Source: Flavobacteriales bacterium
Lineage (GTDB): Bacteria; Bacteroidota; Bacteroidia; Flavobacteriales; Flavobacteriaceae
Reading direction: 5' to 3'
Assembly (NCBI GenBank): GCA_027066995.1
Contig: JAMOMQ010000005.1
Coordinates: 1-57,423, forward strand
DNA: 57,423 nt
The position numbers were made by a program, and so were the translations under genes. Of the stretch, positions 26,801-36,485 are shown piece after piece (position 1 is the first letter of the stretch; each line of letters begins with the position of its first letter). The notes beneath the pieces were generated by a model that was not told the origin of the DNA, did no database searches, and saw only the letters and a list, made by a program, of their open reading frames with translations.

Positions 26801-27134
26801 TACCCATAGCCGTTACAACTACTTCGGCCAATTTGCCGCCTTCTCGCATTTGTACATTGATAACATTAGAGTCACCAACTTTTTTCTCCACGGTATTATA
26901 CCCTACATAAGAGAAGACTAAGGTTTGTCCTTTGTCTGCCTTAATAGTGTATTTACCGTCAAAATCTGTTGTAGCACCTGTGTTGGTACCTTTTACAACA
27001 ATGTTAACACCCGGTAGGGGATCCCCCGATCCGGCTTCGGTAACCACACCTGTGATTACCTTACTTTGTGCAAATGTCACTTGCACAACTAACGCTAGCA
27101 TGAGCGTTAAGATTACATTAAACTTTGTTCTCAT
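23820..27134 (-). CDS. SusC/RagA-family TonB-linked outer-membrane transporter (pair B)
   Basis: 1104 residues. Signal peptide (LMLALVVQVTFAQ), carboxypeptidase-like domain with VITGVVTEAGSGDPLPGVN and DFDGKYTIKADKGQ, then a canonical SusC plug: VVVTAMGIKREEKTLSYAT, IRIRGAISL, PLYILDGVPVDNP and LKGPTATALYGQRADAGVV. The barrel ends in NLKLKF with a C-terminal Phe. It probably forms the transport channel for the SusD protein encoded directly downstream. An Omp85-like gene ends 93 bases upstream on the same strand. A TATTTTTG box at 27214-27221 could provide a separate promoter in that gap. Confidence 0.93.
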   Translation of the reverse strand: MRTKFNVILTLMLALVVQVTFAQSKVITGVVTEAGSGDPLPGVNIVVKGTNTGATTDFDGKYTIKADKGQTLVFSYVGYNTVEKKVGDSNVINVQMREGGKLAEVVVTAMGIKREEKTLSYATQQVKEKELNITHNDNIKTAIAGKVAGVQINGQAGSKLGESGKIRIRGAISLTSDDDPLYILDGVPVDNPNDIDMDNVASVNVLKGPTATALYGQRADAGVVVLTSKQAKKGTFNVEIGTAVTMDKIAYLPNYQNEYGQGYEGDASFDVFGSQLPPSYYPSYWTGGEFDGKRYLIWDNNYADESWGPKFDGQDYLPWYAWWPDSPYYGKTEKYVAQPDNVKDFFDTGIFSKTNLAVSGGTNKFTARFAYSKLDVNGVIPYTDMTKDFVNSNFSYDISPKIKLNLGLNMVFSKIHGDFNDDYGNQTTGSFNSWFGRQLDTQKMKELKDLQTPDGYTASWNWWGPDYYGYLGVVNGREGFKKPAFWYNPYTWLEHYDNRDKSNKYTANVGVVIDINDNWSLNTGVSRYKNNYHNMYKLDSYLSVSAAPELYNAWQNGFGVWDSESQEDNYNARLNYKNKFENFDVEAFIGGNIRKNNYYRVSTQMDVTANQGGLVIPDVYVFNNASEIPVTRKYVYKKQVNSIYTKLSLGYKNMVYLDATYRKDWSSALPANNNGYGYPSVGLSFIASKLIEKNDILSFAKLRASWGQVGNDVDALKINPAYNIGTKPIGGAGSQIYTYNPSTLVDPNIKPALNTAVEVGTDLKFFKNRMALSFTYYDELRTDEIIPISISPTTGYTEFLTNAGEIERSGIEFTLSGDILKADRNGLNWNMTFNFGKNKTIVNKIREGVPVLQAPGVSGGDITPAGASNRPAFGFVTLEHIEGEEWGQLKGNGYLRDENGNIIVNANGKYAVAPNQYFGSVLPDFTGGFVNTLSYKGISLTAAIDFQKGGKFFSLSEMWGTYTGLYAETAGNNDKGNPKRDAVADGGGVHIQAVLADGTPYDNYIEAHDWATQWYGNRLAEPFVHDASYIKLREVALNYNFPKGFLGKAVKSASIGIIGRNLMMIAVASDNVHGWDPSELAQTYGENGQLPGTRSFGMNLKLKF

Positions 27135-27227
27135 CTTCTTTTATTTTTGAGTTTGTCAACCACAAATATCTTAATAAAAAGTTAATTATACAACTTTTAA
27201 AATCATGTTTTTTCAAAAATACACGTG

Positions 27228-28613
27228 TTAAAACCTCCATGTTTGTTTTATGTTTATGTAAACACCTTGATAATCAGTTAGATAAGATGTGTTTAATACT
27301 TTTATTATTTCAAATGTTAAAATTTGATTTTTATTAAGAATTTTTAATCCGGCTCCAGTGTTTACGTAGGTATAAAGCAAATTATCAATTGTTTTCTTAT
27401 AAATATAATCACCAATGATATAAAAACTTGTCGTTTTAATGGTATATCTCAAATCGTTTTTAAAGCTAAAAATTTGTTTGTAAGTTTTATTCTCCGTTAT
27501 ATATTTTCTAAAAATATCCGGATGTAGTTTTTCATAAGACAAATCTTGATTTGACCTGTTAAACATGATTTGCACTACCGGCACATATTTTAGCGATTCG
27601 GATGCAATAATATCATATCTTATATTACCAAAATATAATATGTTTCTTATCTGTGACATGTCAACTTCTATATCAGTGCCAATATACCTTTTTATGTGTT
27701 TTTTATTAAAATTAAACCGGTATTTTATTCCGGCATAGGTTAATCGTTGACTTTTTTGACCGCTGATGCTTTTAAAATTATAAGTCGAATTTATACCTGC
27801 TATATGATTTTTTAAATGCCAATTTATGCCCGTTTTGTTCATAATTTGGAGGCTAAGCGTATCGTTTCTATTCATATAAAAATGATTAAAAAAACTAGTG
27901 TTGGTGCCATTTACAAAAGGCCAATTAATAGACCAGTCCAAATTTTGAAAACTTTCTTTTTTTTGCCATTTGAGTTGCAGACTTTCATTGGCGTTAAACA
28001 AATTGTATAATCTTGTTTCAATGGCACCTTCCAACTTTATAGCCTTTTGTTTTTGATCATACACAAAACCCAAAAATCCACCAATATTGTTTTGGCTGAT
28101 GTGCCGGGCTTTTATGACAATTAAATTACGGCCGTTTTTAAAATTTATAACCGGTTCCTCAAATGAAAACGATGACAAATCATTTAATCTTGCCAAAAGT
28201 GTGTGGAGTGTTTGAGTTTGTATAACCTTTGTTTTAAATTCTTTGTTGATTTTTTTTAAAATACTATGAGGAAAGCTTAAATCTCCGGCGATAATGATGC
28301 TGTCAACTCTTCTTTTATACAGTAATTCCGCATGGTAATAAATAAAAGTTTGTTGATGTTTTATTTTTATGCTATCAGGCACAAGTCTGTTAAAGATGTA
28401 ACCCTTTTGTCGTAACGAATCGTTAATATACTTCAAGTAATTATCTATTTTTTTAAAAGTACCGGTTTTTTGAATAAAGACATCGGAAAATGTTATATTT
28501 AAATGTAACGTGTCTTTGTTATCAGTTATTGGTTTACGAATAATTTGTCCGCTTATAGAAGTATTTCCGGCTATACATATTATTATATATAAAAATATCA
28601 CTTTAAAGTTCAT
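27228..28613 (-). CDS. Omp85/BamA-like outer-membrane protein with POTRA-like region
   Basis: 461 residues. A signal peptide covers about the first 23 residues (VIFLYIIICIAGNTSISGQ). Residues of about 95-180 (DSIIIAGDLSFPHSILKKIN, LLARLNDLSSFSFEEPVINF, NLIVIKARHI) have the alternating pattern of POTRA domains. NIGGFLGFVYDQ then opens a predicted beta-barrel rich in alternating aromatic and polar residues. The protein ends KQTWRF with a terminal Phe, as outer-membrane barrels do. Similar short ShlB/BamA-like proteins occur in flavobacteria, but their cargo is not known. It is upstream of SusCD pair B on the same strand and could be co-transcribed. The family call rests on pattern recognition, not on an alignment. 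Confidence 0.55.
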   Translation of the reverse strand: MNFKVIFLYIIICIAGNTSISGQIIRKPITDNKDTLHLNITFSDVFIQKTGTFKKIDNYLKYINDSLRQKGYIFNRLVPDSIKIKHQQTFIYYHAELLYKRRVDSIIIAGDLSFPHSILKKINKEFKTKVIQTQTLHTLLARLNDLSSFSFEEPVINFKNGRNLIVIKARHISQNNIGGFLGFVYDQKQKAIKLEGAIETRLYNLFNANESLQLKWQKKESFQNLDWSINWPFVNGTNTSFFNHFYMNRNDTLSLQIMNKTGINWHLKNHIAGINSTYNFKSISGQKSQRLTYAGIKYRFNFNKKHIKRYIGTDIEVDMSQIRNILYFGNIRYDIIASESLKYVPVVQIMFNRSNQDLSYEKLHPDIFRKYITENKTYKQIFSFKNDLRYTIKTTSFYIIGDYIYKKTIDNLLYTYVNTGAGLKILNKNQILTFEIIKVLNTSYLTDYQGVYINIKQTWRF

Positions 28614-28876
28614 CTTGTCATATAGAAATTAAATATCTCAATTTTTAATTAAGAAAACAGTGTCATTAGCATAGAAAACGGTTAATGTGAATCCAACGTT
28701 AATGTCACATAACAATAACTTTATAATACATTTTACATTAAGTTTCAACAGAGGTAAATATATAAAAGATTTCTAACAACAAGCCTTTATGTCTAAATTT
28801 ATTCCAATATTAAACGCTCTAAATTCACTTTTGTTGCCATTTTGAAAATTATTTTTTCTAAATAAGTCAAAATCAG
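28614..28876. other. Gene-free region upstream of the ribosomal block
   Basis: AT-rich, with no credible reading frame or RNA gene. The octamer GTTAATGT occurs twice, at 28681-28688 and 28698-28705. That might be a binding site for either the Omp85-like gene (starting at 28613, leftward) or the rpsL promoter. Nothing else stands out. Confidence 0.4.
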
Positions 28877-28907
28877 TTTGAAAAACAAAAAAATATTTCT
28901 ATCTTTG
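28877..28907 (+). promoter_or_regulatory. Main promoter of the ribosomal operon (rpsL)
   Basis: TTTG (28877-28880), a 19-base spacer and TATCTTTG (28900-28907) match both elements of the Bacteroidota housekeeping promoter exactly. It lies 37 bases before the rpsL ATG. No other complete match was noticed in the block down to rplQ. Confidence 0.85.
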
Positions 28908-28944
28908 CCGTCCGAAAAAGAATAAGTTAAATTAAAATAAACAT

Positions 28945-29319
28945 ATGCCTACAATTCAACAATTAGTTAGAACAGGAAGAACCAAAATAACTAAGAAGAG
29001 TAAATCGGCTGCTTTAAAAGGGAGCCCTCAAAAGCGAGGCGTGTGTGTGCGTGTATATACAACAACGCCTAAAAAACCTAATTCTGCCATGAGAAAAGTG
29101 GCACGTGTTAGACTGACCAATGGCAACGAGGTAAACGCATACATCGGCGGCGAAGGACACAACTTACAAGAGCACTCGATAGTATTAGTTAGAGGTGGAA
29201 GGGTGAAAGATTTGCCCGGAGTGAGATACCATGTTATCCGCGGTGCATTAGATACTGCCGGAGTAGATGGAAGAAAACAACGTCGTTCCAAATACGGAAC
29301 CAAACGCCCTAAGAAGTAA
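28945..29319 (+). CDS. rpsL: 30S ribosomal protein S12
   Basis: 124 residues. S12 sits at the decoding centre and helps check codon-anticodon pairing. The loop [11 protein letters not shown] carries Lys43 and the segment [14 protein letters not shown] carries Lys88 and Asp89. These are the wild-type residues at positions where streptomycin resistance usually arises and where Asp is often methylthiolated. First gene of the block, 37 bases behind its promoter, followed by rpsG after 17 bases. Confidence 0.98.
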   Translation: MPTIQQLVRTGRTKITKKSKSAALKGSPQKRGVCVRVYTTTPKKPNSAMRKVARVRLTNGNEVNAYIGGEGHNLQEHSIVLVRGGRVKDLPGVRYHVIRGALDTAGVDGRKQRRSKYGTKRPKK

Positions 29320-29336
29320 TTGAAAAAAATTAAGAA

Positions 29337-29813
29337 ATGAGAAAAGGAAGACCTAAGAAAAGACAACTTTTACCCGATCCTAAGTTTAATGATACACTTG
29401 TAACAAGATTCGTTAACAATTTAATGTGGAACGGGAAAAAATCTTTAGCATTCAATTTATTCTATGAAGCTTTAGATATCGTTGATCAAAAGAAAGGAGA
29501 AGAAGAAAAATCAGCTCTGGAAATTTGGAAGCAAGCCCTTTCAAACGTTATGCCTCATGTTGAGGTTCGTAGTCGTCGTGTGGGTGGTGCAACATTCCAA
29601 ATACCGATGCCTATCAGACCGGAACGTAAAGTATCATTGGCTATGAAGTGGATGATTAATTTTGCGCGCAAACGTAACGAAAAATCTTATCCGCAAAAAT
29701 TAGCCGGTGAAATTTTGGCTGCCTACAAAGAAGAAGGTGGTGCCGTTAAAAAGAAAACAGATGTTCATAGAATGGCAGAAGCCAACAAAGCATTCTCGCA
29801 TTTTAGATTTTAA
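29337..29813 (+). CDS. rpsG: 30S ribosomal protein S7
   Basis: 158 residues. S7 nucleates assembly of the 30S head and contacts tRNA at the exit site. Family blocks are [18 protein letters not shown] at the start, [15 protein letters not shown] in the middle and [13 protein letters not shown] at the end. Twelve bases separate it from fusA, completing the classic str order S12-S7-EF-G. The tuf gene that often follows fusA is absent here. Confidence 0.98.
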   Translation: MRKGRPKKRQLLPDPKFNDTLVTRFVNNLMWNGKKSLAFNLFYEALDIVDQKKGEEEKSALEIWKQALSNVMPHVEVRSRRVGGATFQIPMPIRPERKVSLAMKWMINFARKRNEKSYPQKLAGEILAAYKEEGGAVKKKTDVHRMAEANKAFSHFRF

Positions 29814-29825
29814 TACATAGCAGTA

Positions 29826-31916
29826 ATGGCAAAAGATTTAAGTAAAGTAAGAAATATTGGTATTGCAGCGCACATTGACGCCGGTAAAACCACCGTCACT
29901 GAGCGGATTTTGTATTATACAGGTATCAGTCACAAAATAGGTGAGGTGCACGATGGCGCCGCCACTATGGACTGGATGGAACAAGAGCAAGAAAGAGGTA
30001 TCACCATTACATCGGCCGCCACACAATGTGTTTGGCCTTATAATGGCGAAAATTATACCGTAAACATTATTGATACTCCCGGCCACGTTGATTTTACCGT
30101 AGAGGTAGAGCGTTCTTTACGTGTGTTGGATGGTATGGTGGCTTTATTTAGTGCCGTTGACGGTGTAGAGCCACAATCGGAAACCGTTTGGAGACAAGCA
30201 GATAAATACAAGGTGCCCCGTATAGGATTCGTTAATAAAATGGACCGACAAGGCGCCGATTTTTTTAATGTTTGTAACCAAGTAAAAGAAATGTTGGGGG
30301 GTAATCCCGTTCCATTGCAAGTGCCTATTGGAGAAGAGGCCGATTTTAAAGGTGTGGTGGATTTGATTTCCAAAAAGGCTATCATTTGGAATGAGGAAGA
30401 CAAAGGTATGACTTATGAAGAAGTGCCTATCCCCGAAGAACTACAAGACGAAGTAAACCAACACAGAGCCAATTTAATTGAAGCAGTGGCCGAATATGAT
30501 GATGAATTGATGGAAAAATTCTTCGAAGATGAAGAGTCTATAACCGAAGATGAAATTATTGCCGCTTTAAGAGCTGCTACCATTGACATGTCAATAATTC
30601 CTATGTTTGCAGGCTCTGCTTTTAAAAACAAAGGCGTGCAAGCTATGTTGGATGGTGTTATGCGTTACTTGCCTTCACCTTTAGATATAGAAGCCATTGA
30701 AGGCGTCAATCCTGAAACAGGCGAAAAAGAATTACGACATCCTAATGTCAAGGATCCGTTTGCAGCTTTGGCTTTTAAAATTGCTACCGACCCTTTTGTC
30801 GGACGTTTGGCTTTCTTTAGAGCTTATTCCGGATTTTTAGATGCAGGATCTTACGTGTTGAACAACCGTTCCGGTAAAAAAGAACGTATTTCACGTATTT
30901 ATCAAATGCATGCCAACAAACAAAACCCCATAAAACGGGTTGAAGCCGGAGATATTGCTGCAGGTGTCGGATTTAAAGATATCAAAACAGGAGATACTTT
31001 ATCTGATGAAAAACATCCAATTGTTTTAGAATCAATGGATTTCCCTGATCCCGTTATCGGTATTGCAGTGGAGCCCAAAACTAAGGCGGATGTTGATAAA
31101 TTAGGTATGGCTTTGGCTAAATTAGCAGAAGAAGATCCTACATTTCAAGTCAAAACCGACGAAGCCTCGGGACAAACCATTATCTCGGGTATGGGCGAAT
31201 TACATTTGGAAATTATTGTAGATCGGTTAAAAAGAGAATTTAAAGTCGAAGTCAATGTGGGGCAACCCCGTGTAGAATATAAAGAAGCCTTATCGGCAGC
31301 TGTAGACCATAGAGAAGTTTATAAAAAACAAACCGGTGGTCGCGGTAAATTTGCCGATATTATCTTTACTTTGGAACCTGCAGAAGAAGGAAAAGACGGA
31401 TTGGAGTTTATCAATGAAATTAAAGGAGGTAATATCCCCCGTGAATATATCCCTTCGGTAGAAAAAGGTTTTAAAGAAGCCATGAAAACCGGACCTTTGG
31501 CAGGATTTGAAGTGGAAGCTATGAAAGTGACTTTAAAAGACGGATCATTCCACCCGGTTGATTCCGATTCATTATCTTTTGAATTGGCTGCCAAACTAGG
31601 ATTTAGAACTGCTGCCAAAAAAGCCCAGCCGGTTTTGTTAGAACCCATTATGAAACTCGAAGTGGTTACACCTGAGGAAAATATGGGAGATATTGTAGGT
31701 GATCTCAACAGACGTCGCGGACAAGTATTAAGCATGGACGAACGTGCCGGTGCCAAGGTTATCAAAGCCAATGTGCCGTTGTCGGAAATGTTTGGTTATG
31801 TCACGACCTTGAGAACCTTATCATCAGGACGTGCTACCTCTTCTATGGAATTTTCGCACTATGCCGAAACTCCTAAGAACATAGCCGAAGAAGTAATTGA
31901 AAAAGTTAATGGATAA
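29826..31916 (+). CDS. fusA: Elongation factor G
   Basis: 696 residues. EF-G is the GTPase that drives tRNA-mRNA translocation and, with RRF, ribosome recycling. G1 is AHIDAGKTT, switch I includes [14 protein letters not shown]3 is DTPGHVDF and G4 is NKMDRQGAD. Domain II, the domain III-V region ([18 protein letters not shown]) and the C-terminal [24 protein letters not shown], here cited by [14 protein letters not shown], are complete. The gene is between rpsG and rpsJ with gaps of 12 and 10 bases. No second copy is seen in the window. Confidence 0.98.
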   Translation: MAKDLSKVRNIGIAAHIDAGKTTVTERILYYTGISHKIGEVHDGAATMDWMEQEQERGITITSAATQCVWPYNGENYTVNIIDTPGHVDFTVEVERSLRVLDGMVALFSAVDGVEPQSETVWRQADKYKVPRIGFVNKMDRQGADFFNVCNQVKEMLGGNPVPLQVPIGEEADFKGVVDLISKKAIIWNEEDKGMTYEEVPIPEELQDEVNQHRANLIEAVAEYDDELMEKFFEDEESITEDEIIAALRAATIDMSIIPMFAGSAFKNKGVQAMLDGVMRYLPSPLDIEAIEGVNPETGEKELRHPNVKDPFAALAFKIATDPFVGRLAFFRAYSGFLDAGSYVLNNRSGKKERISRIYQMHANKQNPIKRVEAGDIAAGVGFKDIKTGDTLSDEKHPIVLESMDFPDPVIGIAVEPKTKADVDKLGMALAKLAEEDPTFQVKTDEASGQTIISGMGELHLEIIVDRLKREFKVEVNVGQPRVEYKEALSAAVDHREVYKKQTGGRGKFADIIFTLEPAEEGKDGLEFINEIKGGNIPREYIPSVEKGFKEAMKTGPLAGFEVEAMKVTLKDGSFHPVDSDSLSFELAAKLGFRTAAKKAQPVLLEPIMKLEVVTPEENMGDIVGDLNRRRGQVLSMDERAGAKVIKANVPLSEMFGYVTTLRTLSSGRATSSMEFSHYAETPKNIAEEVIEKVNG

Positions 31917-31926
31917 ATCATAAGAC

Positions 31927-32232
31927 ATGGCTCAAAAAATAAGAATAAAATTAAAATCATACGATCATAACTTGGTTGACAAGTCAGCCGAGAAAATCGT
32001 GAAAACCGTAAAAAATACAGGTGCTGTGGTAACCGGTCCCATTCCGTTGCCCACGCACAAAAGAATATTTACGGTATTACGTTCACCACACGTAAACAAA
32101 AAATCCAGAGAGCAATTTGAACTGAATACCCACAAACGTTTGTTGGATATTTACAGCTCGTCACCAAAGACTGTAGATGCTTTGATGAAACTGGAATTGC
32201 CTAGCGGTGTTGAAGTAGAAATTAAAGTTTGA
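31927..32232 (+). CDS. rpsJ: 30S ribosomal protein S10
   Basis: 101 residues. S10 (NusE) is part of the 30S head and also binds NusB in transcription antitermination. The sequence has [16 protein letters not shown] at the start, [23 protein letters not shown] in the extended loop (seen as [16 protein letters not shown]) and [13 protein letters not shown]. It begins the S10 part of the block and is only ten bases behind fusA, so str and S10 units are fused into one. Confidence 0.97.
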   Translation: MAQKIRIKLKSYDHNLVDKSAEKIVKTVKNTGAVVTGPIPLPTHKRIFTVLRSPHVNKKSREQFELNTHKRLLDIYSSSPKTVDALMKLELPSGVEVEIKV

Positions 32233-32256
32233 TATAAACATATATAAATAAACATA

Positions 32257-32877
32257 ATGTCGGGTATAATAGGAAAAAAAGTAGGAATGACCAGCATTTT
32301 CGATGAAAATGGTAAAAATATTCCCGTTACGGTGATATTGGCTGGTCCGAATTATGTTACCCAAGTCAGAACCAAAGAAGTTGACGGGTACGATGCTGTG
32401 CAGCTTGGTTTCGATGACAAAAAAGAGAAAAACACCCCCAAAGCCCTCAAAGGGCATTTTGAAAAAGCCGGTGTATCTCCTAAGAAAAGAGTTGTCGAAT
32501 TCCAGGATTTTGAAAAAGAAGTTAAATTAGGAGATGAAATTACCGTAGGTGATATCTTTACCGAAGGTGAATATGTCGATGTATCGGGAATATCCAAAGG
32601 TAAAGGATTTCAGGGTGTTGTCAAAAGACACGGATTTAGAGGTGTGGGTCAAGCCACGCACGGACAACATAACAGGCTGAGAGCTCCCGGTTCAATCGGT
32701 GCCTCTTCTGATCCTTCCAGAGTTTTTAAAGGAATGCGTATGGCAGGTCAAATGGGTAATGAAAAAGTTACCATTCAAAACCTTAAAGTCATGAAAGTGA
32801 TTCCTGAAAAAAATCTTTTAATCGTAAAAGGGAGTGTTCCCGGACATAAAAATACTTATTTAATAATTAAGAAATGA
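32257..32877 (+). CDS. rplC: 50S ribosomal protein L3
   Basis: 206 residues. L3 starts 50S assembly and its long loop reaches the peptidyl transferase centre. Recognisable blocks are [34 protein letters not shown] and [19 protein letters not shown], with the Gln of GQMG being the usual methylation site. Its TGA stop overlaps the start of rplD by four bases, which suggests translational coupling. Confidence 0.98.
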   Translation: MSGIIGKKVGMTSIFDENGKNIPVTVILAGPNYVTQVRTKEVDGYDAVQLGFDDKKEKNTPKALKGHFEKAGVSPKKRVVEFQDFEKEVKLGDEITVGDIFTEGEYVDVSGISKGKGFQGVVKRHGFRGVGQATHGQHNRLRAPGSIGASSDPSRVFKGMRMAGQMGNEKVTIQNLKVMKVIPEKNLLIVKGSVPGHKNTYLIIKK

Positions 32878-33500
32878 TGGAATTGAAAGTATACGATATA
32901 AAAGGCAATGACACAGGAAGAACCGTAAAGCTTTCTGAAGACATATTTGGCATTGAGCCCAATGATCACGCTATATATTTAGCTGTAAAGCACTATATGG
33001 CCAATCAAAGGCAAGGTACTCATAAAGCTAAAGAACGAGGAGAAGTAAAGGGAAGTACCCGTAAGATAAAGAGACAAAAAGGAACCGGAACTGCCAGAGC
33101 AGGTGCCATTCGTAATCCTTTATTTAAAGGCGGTGGCCGTGTATTTGGTCCGCGTCCCAGAAGTTATTCGTTCAAATTGAACAAAAAGGTTAAACGTTTG
33201 GCTCGCAAATCTGCTCTAAGCACCATGCTTAAAAACGGTCAAATTATGGTAGTTGAAGCTTTTGATTTTGATACACCAAAAACCAAAAATTTTGTTGATG
33301 TATTGAAATCCTTGAAGTTAGATGATAAAAAGTCAACATTTGTGTTTGTAAATCCAAATAAAAATGTATATTTGTCATCACGTAATTTGCCGAAATCAAA
33401 AGTGATAAATGGCTTAAACTTAAACACTTACGCCATTTTAAATGCCGGAAAATTGGTCTTAATTGAAGATGCAATTCCCGAAATTGAAGCTAATTTTTAA
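32874..33500 (+). CDS. rplD: 50S ribosomal protein L4
   Basis: 208 residues. L4 lines the exit tunnel; in some bacteria it also controls its own operon. The tunnel loop is [19 protein letters not shown] and [20 protein letters not shown], here [14 protein letters not shown]. Two ATG codons lie in tandem at 32874 and 32877. The first overlaps the rplC stop, so either may be used. rplW follows after twelve bases. Confidence 0.97.
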   Translation: MMELKVYDIKGNDTGRTVKLSEDIFGIEPNDHAIYLAVKHYMANQRQGTHKAKERGEVKGSTRKIKRQKGTGTARAGAIRNPLFKGGGRVFGPRPRSYSFKLNKKVKRLARKSALSTMLKNGQIMVVEAFDFDTPKTKNFVDVLKSLKLDDKKSTFVFVNPNKNVYLSSRNLPKSKVINGLNLNTYAILNAGKLVLIEDAIPEIEANF

Positions 33501-33512
33501 ACAAAGCGTGTT

Positions 33513-33803
33513 ATGAGTATTATAAAAAAACCAATTTTAACAGAAAAAATGATGAGCGATTCAGAGCAATTTAATCGCTATGGATTTGTGGTAGATCGAA
33601 AAGCTAATAAAATTGAGATTAAAAAAGCAATAGAAGAGTTATTCGGTGTGGATGTGTTGGCTGTACGTACAATGAACTACCCTCCCGAAAGAAAAACACG
33701 CTATACCAAAAGTGGCGTAGTGACAGGAAAAACAAATGCTTATAAAAAAGCAATTGTTCAAATAGCAGAAGGTCAAAGTATAGATTTCTATAACAATATC
33801 TAA
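33513..33803 (+). CDS. rplW: 50S ribosomal protein L23
   Basis: 96 residues. L23 sits at the exit of the peptide tunnel and is the docking site of trigger factor and the signal recognition particle. It begins [12 protein letters not shown] and has the family segments [19 protein letters not shown] and [11 protein letters not shown]. Four bases separate it from rplB. Confidence 0.96.
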   Translation: MSIIKKPILTEKMMSDSEQFNRYGFVVDRKANKIEIKKAIEELFGVDVLAVRTMNYPPERKTRYTKSGVVTGKTNAYKKAIVQIAEGQSIDFYNNI

Positions 33804-33807
33804 GAAA

Positions 33808-34632
33808 ATGGCAGTAAGAAAATTAAAACCCATCACCCCGGGACAACGTTTCAGAGTCGTCAACATGTTTGAGGAGGTGACTACCGACAAACCCGAAAAA
33901 AGTTTGTTGGCCCCCAAAAAACGTACCGGTGGTAGAAATAAAAAAGGTAGAATCACAGCGCCTCACAGAGGTGGTGGTCACAAACAAAAATATAGAATAA
34001 TTGATTTTAAACGTAATAAAGTAGGTATACCTGCAACCGTTAAAACCATTGAATATGATCCTAACCGGTCAGCATTCATTGCTTTAGTTGTATATGCCGA
34101 CGGAGAAAAACGTTATATCATTGCTCCTAACGGATTAAAAGTTGGACAAACTATTATGTCCGGAGAAAATGCCAGTCCTGACACAGGTAACGCATTGCCG
34201 TTAAAAGCCATTCCTTTGGGAACAATTATTCATAATATAGAATTGAAACCCGGCCAAGGCGGTTTAATCGCTCGTAGTGCCGGCACATTTGCACAATTGA
34301 TGGCAAGAGACGGTAAATATGCCACTATCAAATTGCCTTCCGGAGAAACCCGTTTGGTATTGGTAGAAGCTTTTGCAACCGTCGGTGTTGTATCTAACTC
34401 TGATCATCAATTGGAAGTATCAGGTAAAGCCGGACGTAGTCGTTGGAAAGGTCGCAGACCCAGAACCAGACCGGTAGTTATGAACCCTGTTGATCACCCC
34501 ATGGGTGGTGGTGAAGGCCGCGCTTCAGGAGGGCATCCAAGATCTAAAAACGGTATACCTGCCAAAGGTTACAGAACCAGATCTAAGAAGAAATATAGTA
34601 ACAAGTACATTATTGAACGTAGAAAGAAATAA
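33808..34632 (+). CDS. rplB: 50S ribosomal protein L2
   Basis: 274 residues. L2 binds 23S rRNA domain IV and supports subunit joining and peptidyl transfer. It starts [15 protein letters not shown]. The RNA-binding section includes [17 protein letters not shown], and the functionally critical C-terminal loop is [19 protein letters not shown], which carries the conserved His near the active centre. rpsS starts three bases later. Confidence 0.98.
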   Translation: MAVRKLKPITPGQRFRVVNMFEEVTTDKPEKSLLAPKKRTGGRNKKGRITAPHRGGGHKQKYRIIDFKRNKVGIPATVKTIEYDPNRSAFIALVVYADGEKRYIIAPNGLKVGQTIMSGENASPDTGNALPLKAIPLGTIIHNIELKPGQGGLIARSAGTFAQLMARDGKYATIKLPSGETRLVLVEAFATVGVVSNSDHQLEVSGKAGRSRWKGRRPRTRPVVMNPVDHPMGGGEGRASGGHPRSKNGIPAKGYRTRSKKKYSNKYIIERRKK

Positions 34633-34635
34633 GAT

Positions 34636-34917
34636 ATGGCTAGATCGTTAAAAAAAGGACCTTATGTTCATTATAAATTAGAAAAGAAAATTCTTGCCAA
34701 TCAAGAATCGGGCAAGAAAACTGTGGTCAAAACCTGGTCAAGAGCATCTATGATTACACCAGATTTTGTTGGACATACCATTGCAGTACATAACGGACGT
34801 CAATTCATTCCGGTTTATATTACTGAAAATATGGTAGGACACAAATTGGGTGAATTCTCTCCAACCAGAAGTTTTAGAGGACATGCCGGAGACAAAAAAA
34901 ATAAAGGCAAAAAATAG
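34636..34917 (+). CDS. rpsS: 30S ribosomal protein S19
   Basis: 93 residues. S19 forms a pair with S13 in the 30S head and contacts A-site tRNA and 50S bridges. The sequence [40 protein letters not shown] and [15 protein letters not shown] is fully conserved (shown in part as [12 protein letters not shown]). A lysine-rich tail (KKNKGKK) follows. Five bases separate it from rplV. Confidence 0.97.
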   Translation: MARSLKKGPYVHYKLEKKILANQESGKKTVVKTWSRASMITPDFVGHTIAVHNGRQFIPVYITENMVGHKLGEFSPTRSFRGHAGDKKNKGKK

Positions 34918-34922
34918 GGATT

Positions 34923-35321
34923 ATGGGAAAAAGAAAACGCTTAATGGCTGAAGCCATCAAAGAAAATAAGAAGAAAGTTGCTTTTGCAAGTTTGAGCAAT
35001 CATGGTGTTTCTGCCAAAAAAACAAAATTAGTTGTTGATTTGGTAAGAGGCATGGATGTAGCCAGAGCTTTGGGAGTATTAAAATTCACCCCCAACAAAA
35101 GTGCCTCTGTTATAGAAAAACTTTTATTAAGTGCCATTGCCAATTGGGAAGCCAAAAATCCTGATCGTGATATTGAAGACGCCGGATTGTATATTAAAAC
35201 CATTTCGGTAGATCAAAAAGGCATGCTCAAGAGAATCCAACCCGCACCTCAAGGTCGTGCACACCGGATTAGAAAAAGATTTAGTAAAATTAACATAGTT
35301 TTAGGCGAAAAAAATAGTTAA
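34923..35321 (+). CDS. rplV: 50S ribosomal protein L22
   Basis: 132 residues. L22 reaches through the exit tunnel with a beta-hairpin, here near [20 protein letters not shown]. The core has [21 protein letters not shown] and [18 protein letters not shown]. The N-terminus carries an extra lysine-rich stretch ([17 protein letters not shown]) of about 15 residues compared with short bacterial L22. Five bases separate it from rpsC. Confidence 0.97.
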   Translation: MGKRKRLMAEAIKENKKKVAFASLSNHGVSAKKTKLVVDLVRGMDVARALGVLKFTPNKSASVIEKLLLSAIANWEAKNPDRDIEDAGLYIKTISVDQKGMLKRIQPAPQGRAHRIRKRFSKINIVLGEKNS

Positions 35322-35326
35322 GAAGT

Positions 35327-36031
35327 ATGGGACAAAAAACAAATCCAATAGGAAACAGATTAGGAATCATCAAAGGATGGGATTCTAATTGGTATGGCGG
35401 AAAAAACTATGGCGATAAAATTGCTGAAGATCACAAAATAAGACAATATATTAAAGCACGGTTACCAAAAGCCAATATTTCAAAAGTTATTATTGAACGT
35501 ACTTTAAAATTAATTACCGTAACAATTACAACTTCGCGCCCCGGTATTATTATCGGTAAACAAGGAGCAGAAGTTGACAAGCTAAAAGGTGAGCTGGCTA
35601 AATTGACCGGTAAAAAAGTACAAGTCAATGTTTTTGAAATTAAAAGACCCGAATTAGATGCCAATTTGGTGGCGCAAAATATTGCCCGTCAAATTGAGAA
35701 TCGAATTTCATACAGAAGAGCAATCAAACAAGCTATTGCATCTACCATGAGAATGAATGCCGAAGGTATTAAAGTTCAAATTTCAGGTAGATTAAACGGC
35801 GCTGAGATGGCTCGTTCTGAGAGTTATAAAGATGGTAGAATTCCCCTTTCTACTTTTAGAGCTGATATAGATTATGCTCTTGAAGAAGCCCATACCACTT
35901 ACGGCCGTTTGGGTGTAAAAGTATGGATTATGAAAGGAGAAGTTTACGGTAAAAGAGATCTATCCCCGATGATTGGTTTATCCAAGAAAGATGGTCGCAG
36001 ATCAAGAGGCGGAAATAGAAGAAGAAAATAA
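35327..36031 (+). CDS. rpsC: 30S ribosomal protein S3
   Basis: 234 residues. S3 guards the mRNA entry channel and has helicase-like roles with S4 and S5. It begins [19 protein letters not shown]. The type 2 KH domain has the GxxG loop in [16 protein letters not shown]. The C-terminal half includes [22 protein letters not shown] and [16 protein letters not shown], here as [11 protein letters not shown] basic tail ([14 protein letters not shown]) ends the protein. Confidence 0.98.
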   Translation: MGQKTNPIGNRLGIIKGWDSNWYGGKNYGDKIAEDHKIRQYIKARLPKANISKVIIERTLKLITVTITTSRPGIIIGKQGAEVDKLKGELAKLTGKKVQVNVFEIKRPELDANLVAQNIARQIENRISYRRAIKQAIASTMRMNAEGIKVQISGRLNGAEMARSESYKDGRIPLSTFRADIDYALEEAHTTYGRLGVKVWIMKGEVYGKRDLSPMIGLSKKDGRRSRGGNRRRK

Positions 36032-36053
36032 TTTATATTTAAAATTGTAAAAA

Positions 36054-36476
36054 ATGTTACAACCCAAAAGATATAAACATCGCAAGCAGCAAAAAGGACG
36101 CATGAAAGGTAATTCTCAACGGGGACACCAGTTAGCTTATGGTATATACGGTATCAAAGCTTTGGAGCCCACTTGGATGACTTCCAGACAAATAGAAGCT
36201 GCGCGTGTTGCTGCCACTCGATATATGAAAAGAGAGGGGCAATTATGGATCAAAATATTTCCGGATAAGCCTATCACCAAAAAACCTCTTGAGGTAAGGA
36301 TGGGTAAAGGAAAAGGTAATGTTGAATACTGGGCAGCTGTGGTACGCCCCGGTAAAGTGTTATTTGAAGTTGATGGTGTGCCTTTGGAAGTCGCTAAAGA
36401 AGCCCTTCGTTTGGCAGCACAAAAATTGCCCATCAAAACCAAATTTATAATTGCACCGGAATTTCAACAAAAATAA
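36054..36476 (+). CDS. rplP: 50S ribosomal protein L16
   Basis: 140 residues. L16 organises the A-site side of the 50S subunit. Family blocks: [36 protein letters not shown] (with the arginine-rich contact), [14 protein letters not shown] and [17 protein letters not shown]. The start is 22 bases after rpsC. rpmC follows after nine bases. Confidence 0.97.
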   Translation: MLQPKRYKHRKQQKGRMKGNSQRGHQLAYGIYGIKALEPTWMTSRQIEAARVAATRYMKREGQLWIKIFPDKPITKKPLEVRMGKGKGNVEYWAAVVRPGKVLFEVDGVPLEVAKEALRLAAQKLPIKTKFIIAPEFQQK

Positions 36477-36485
36477 TCTGAAATT

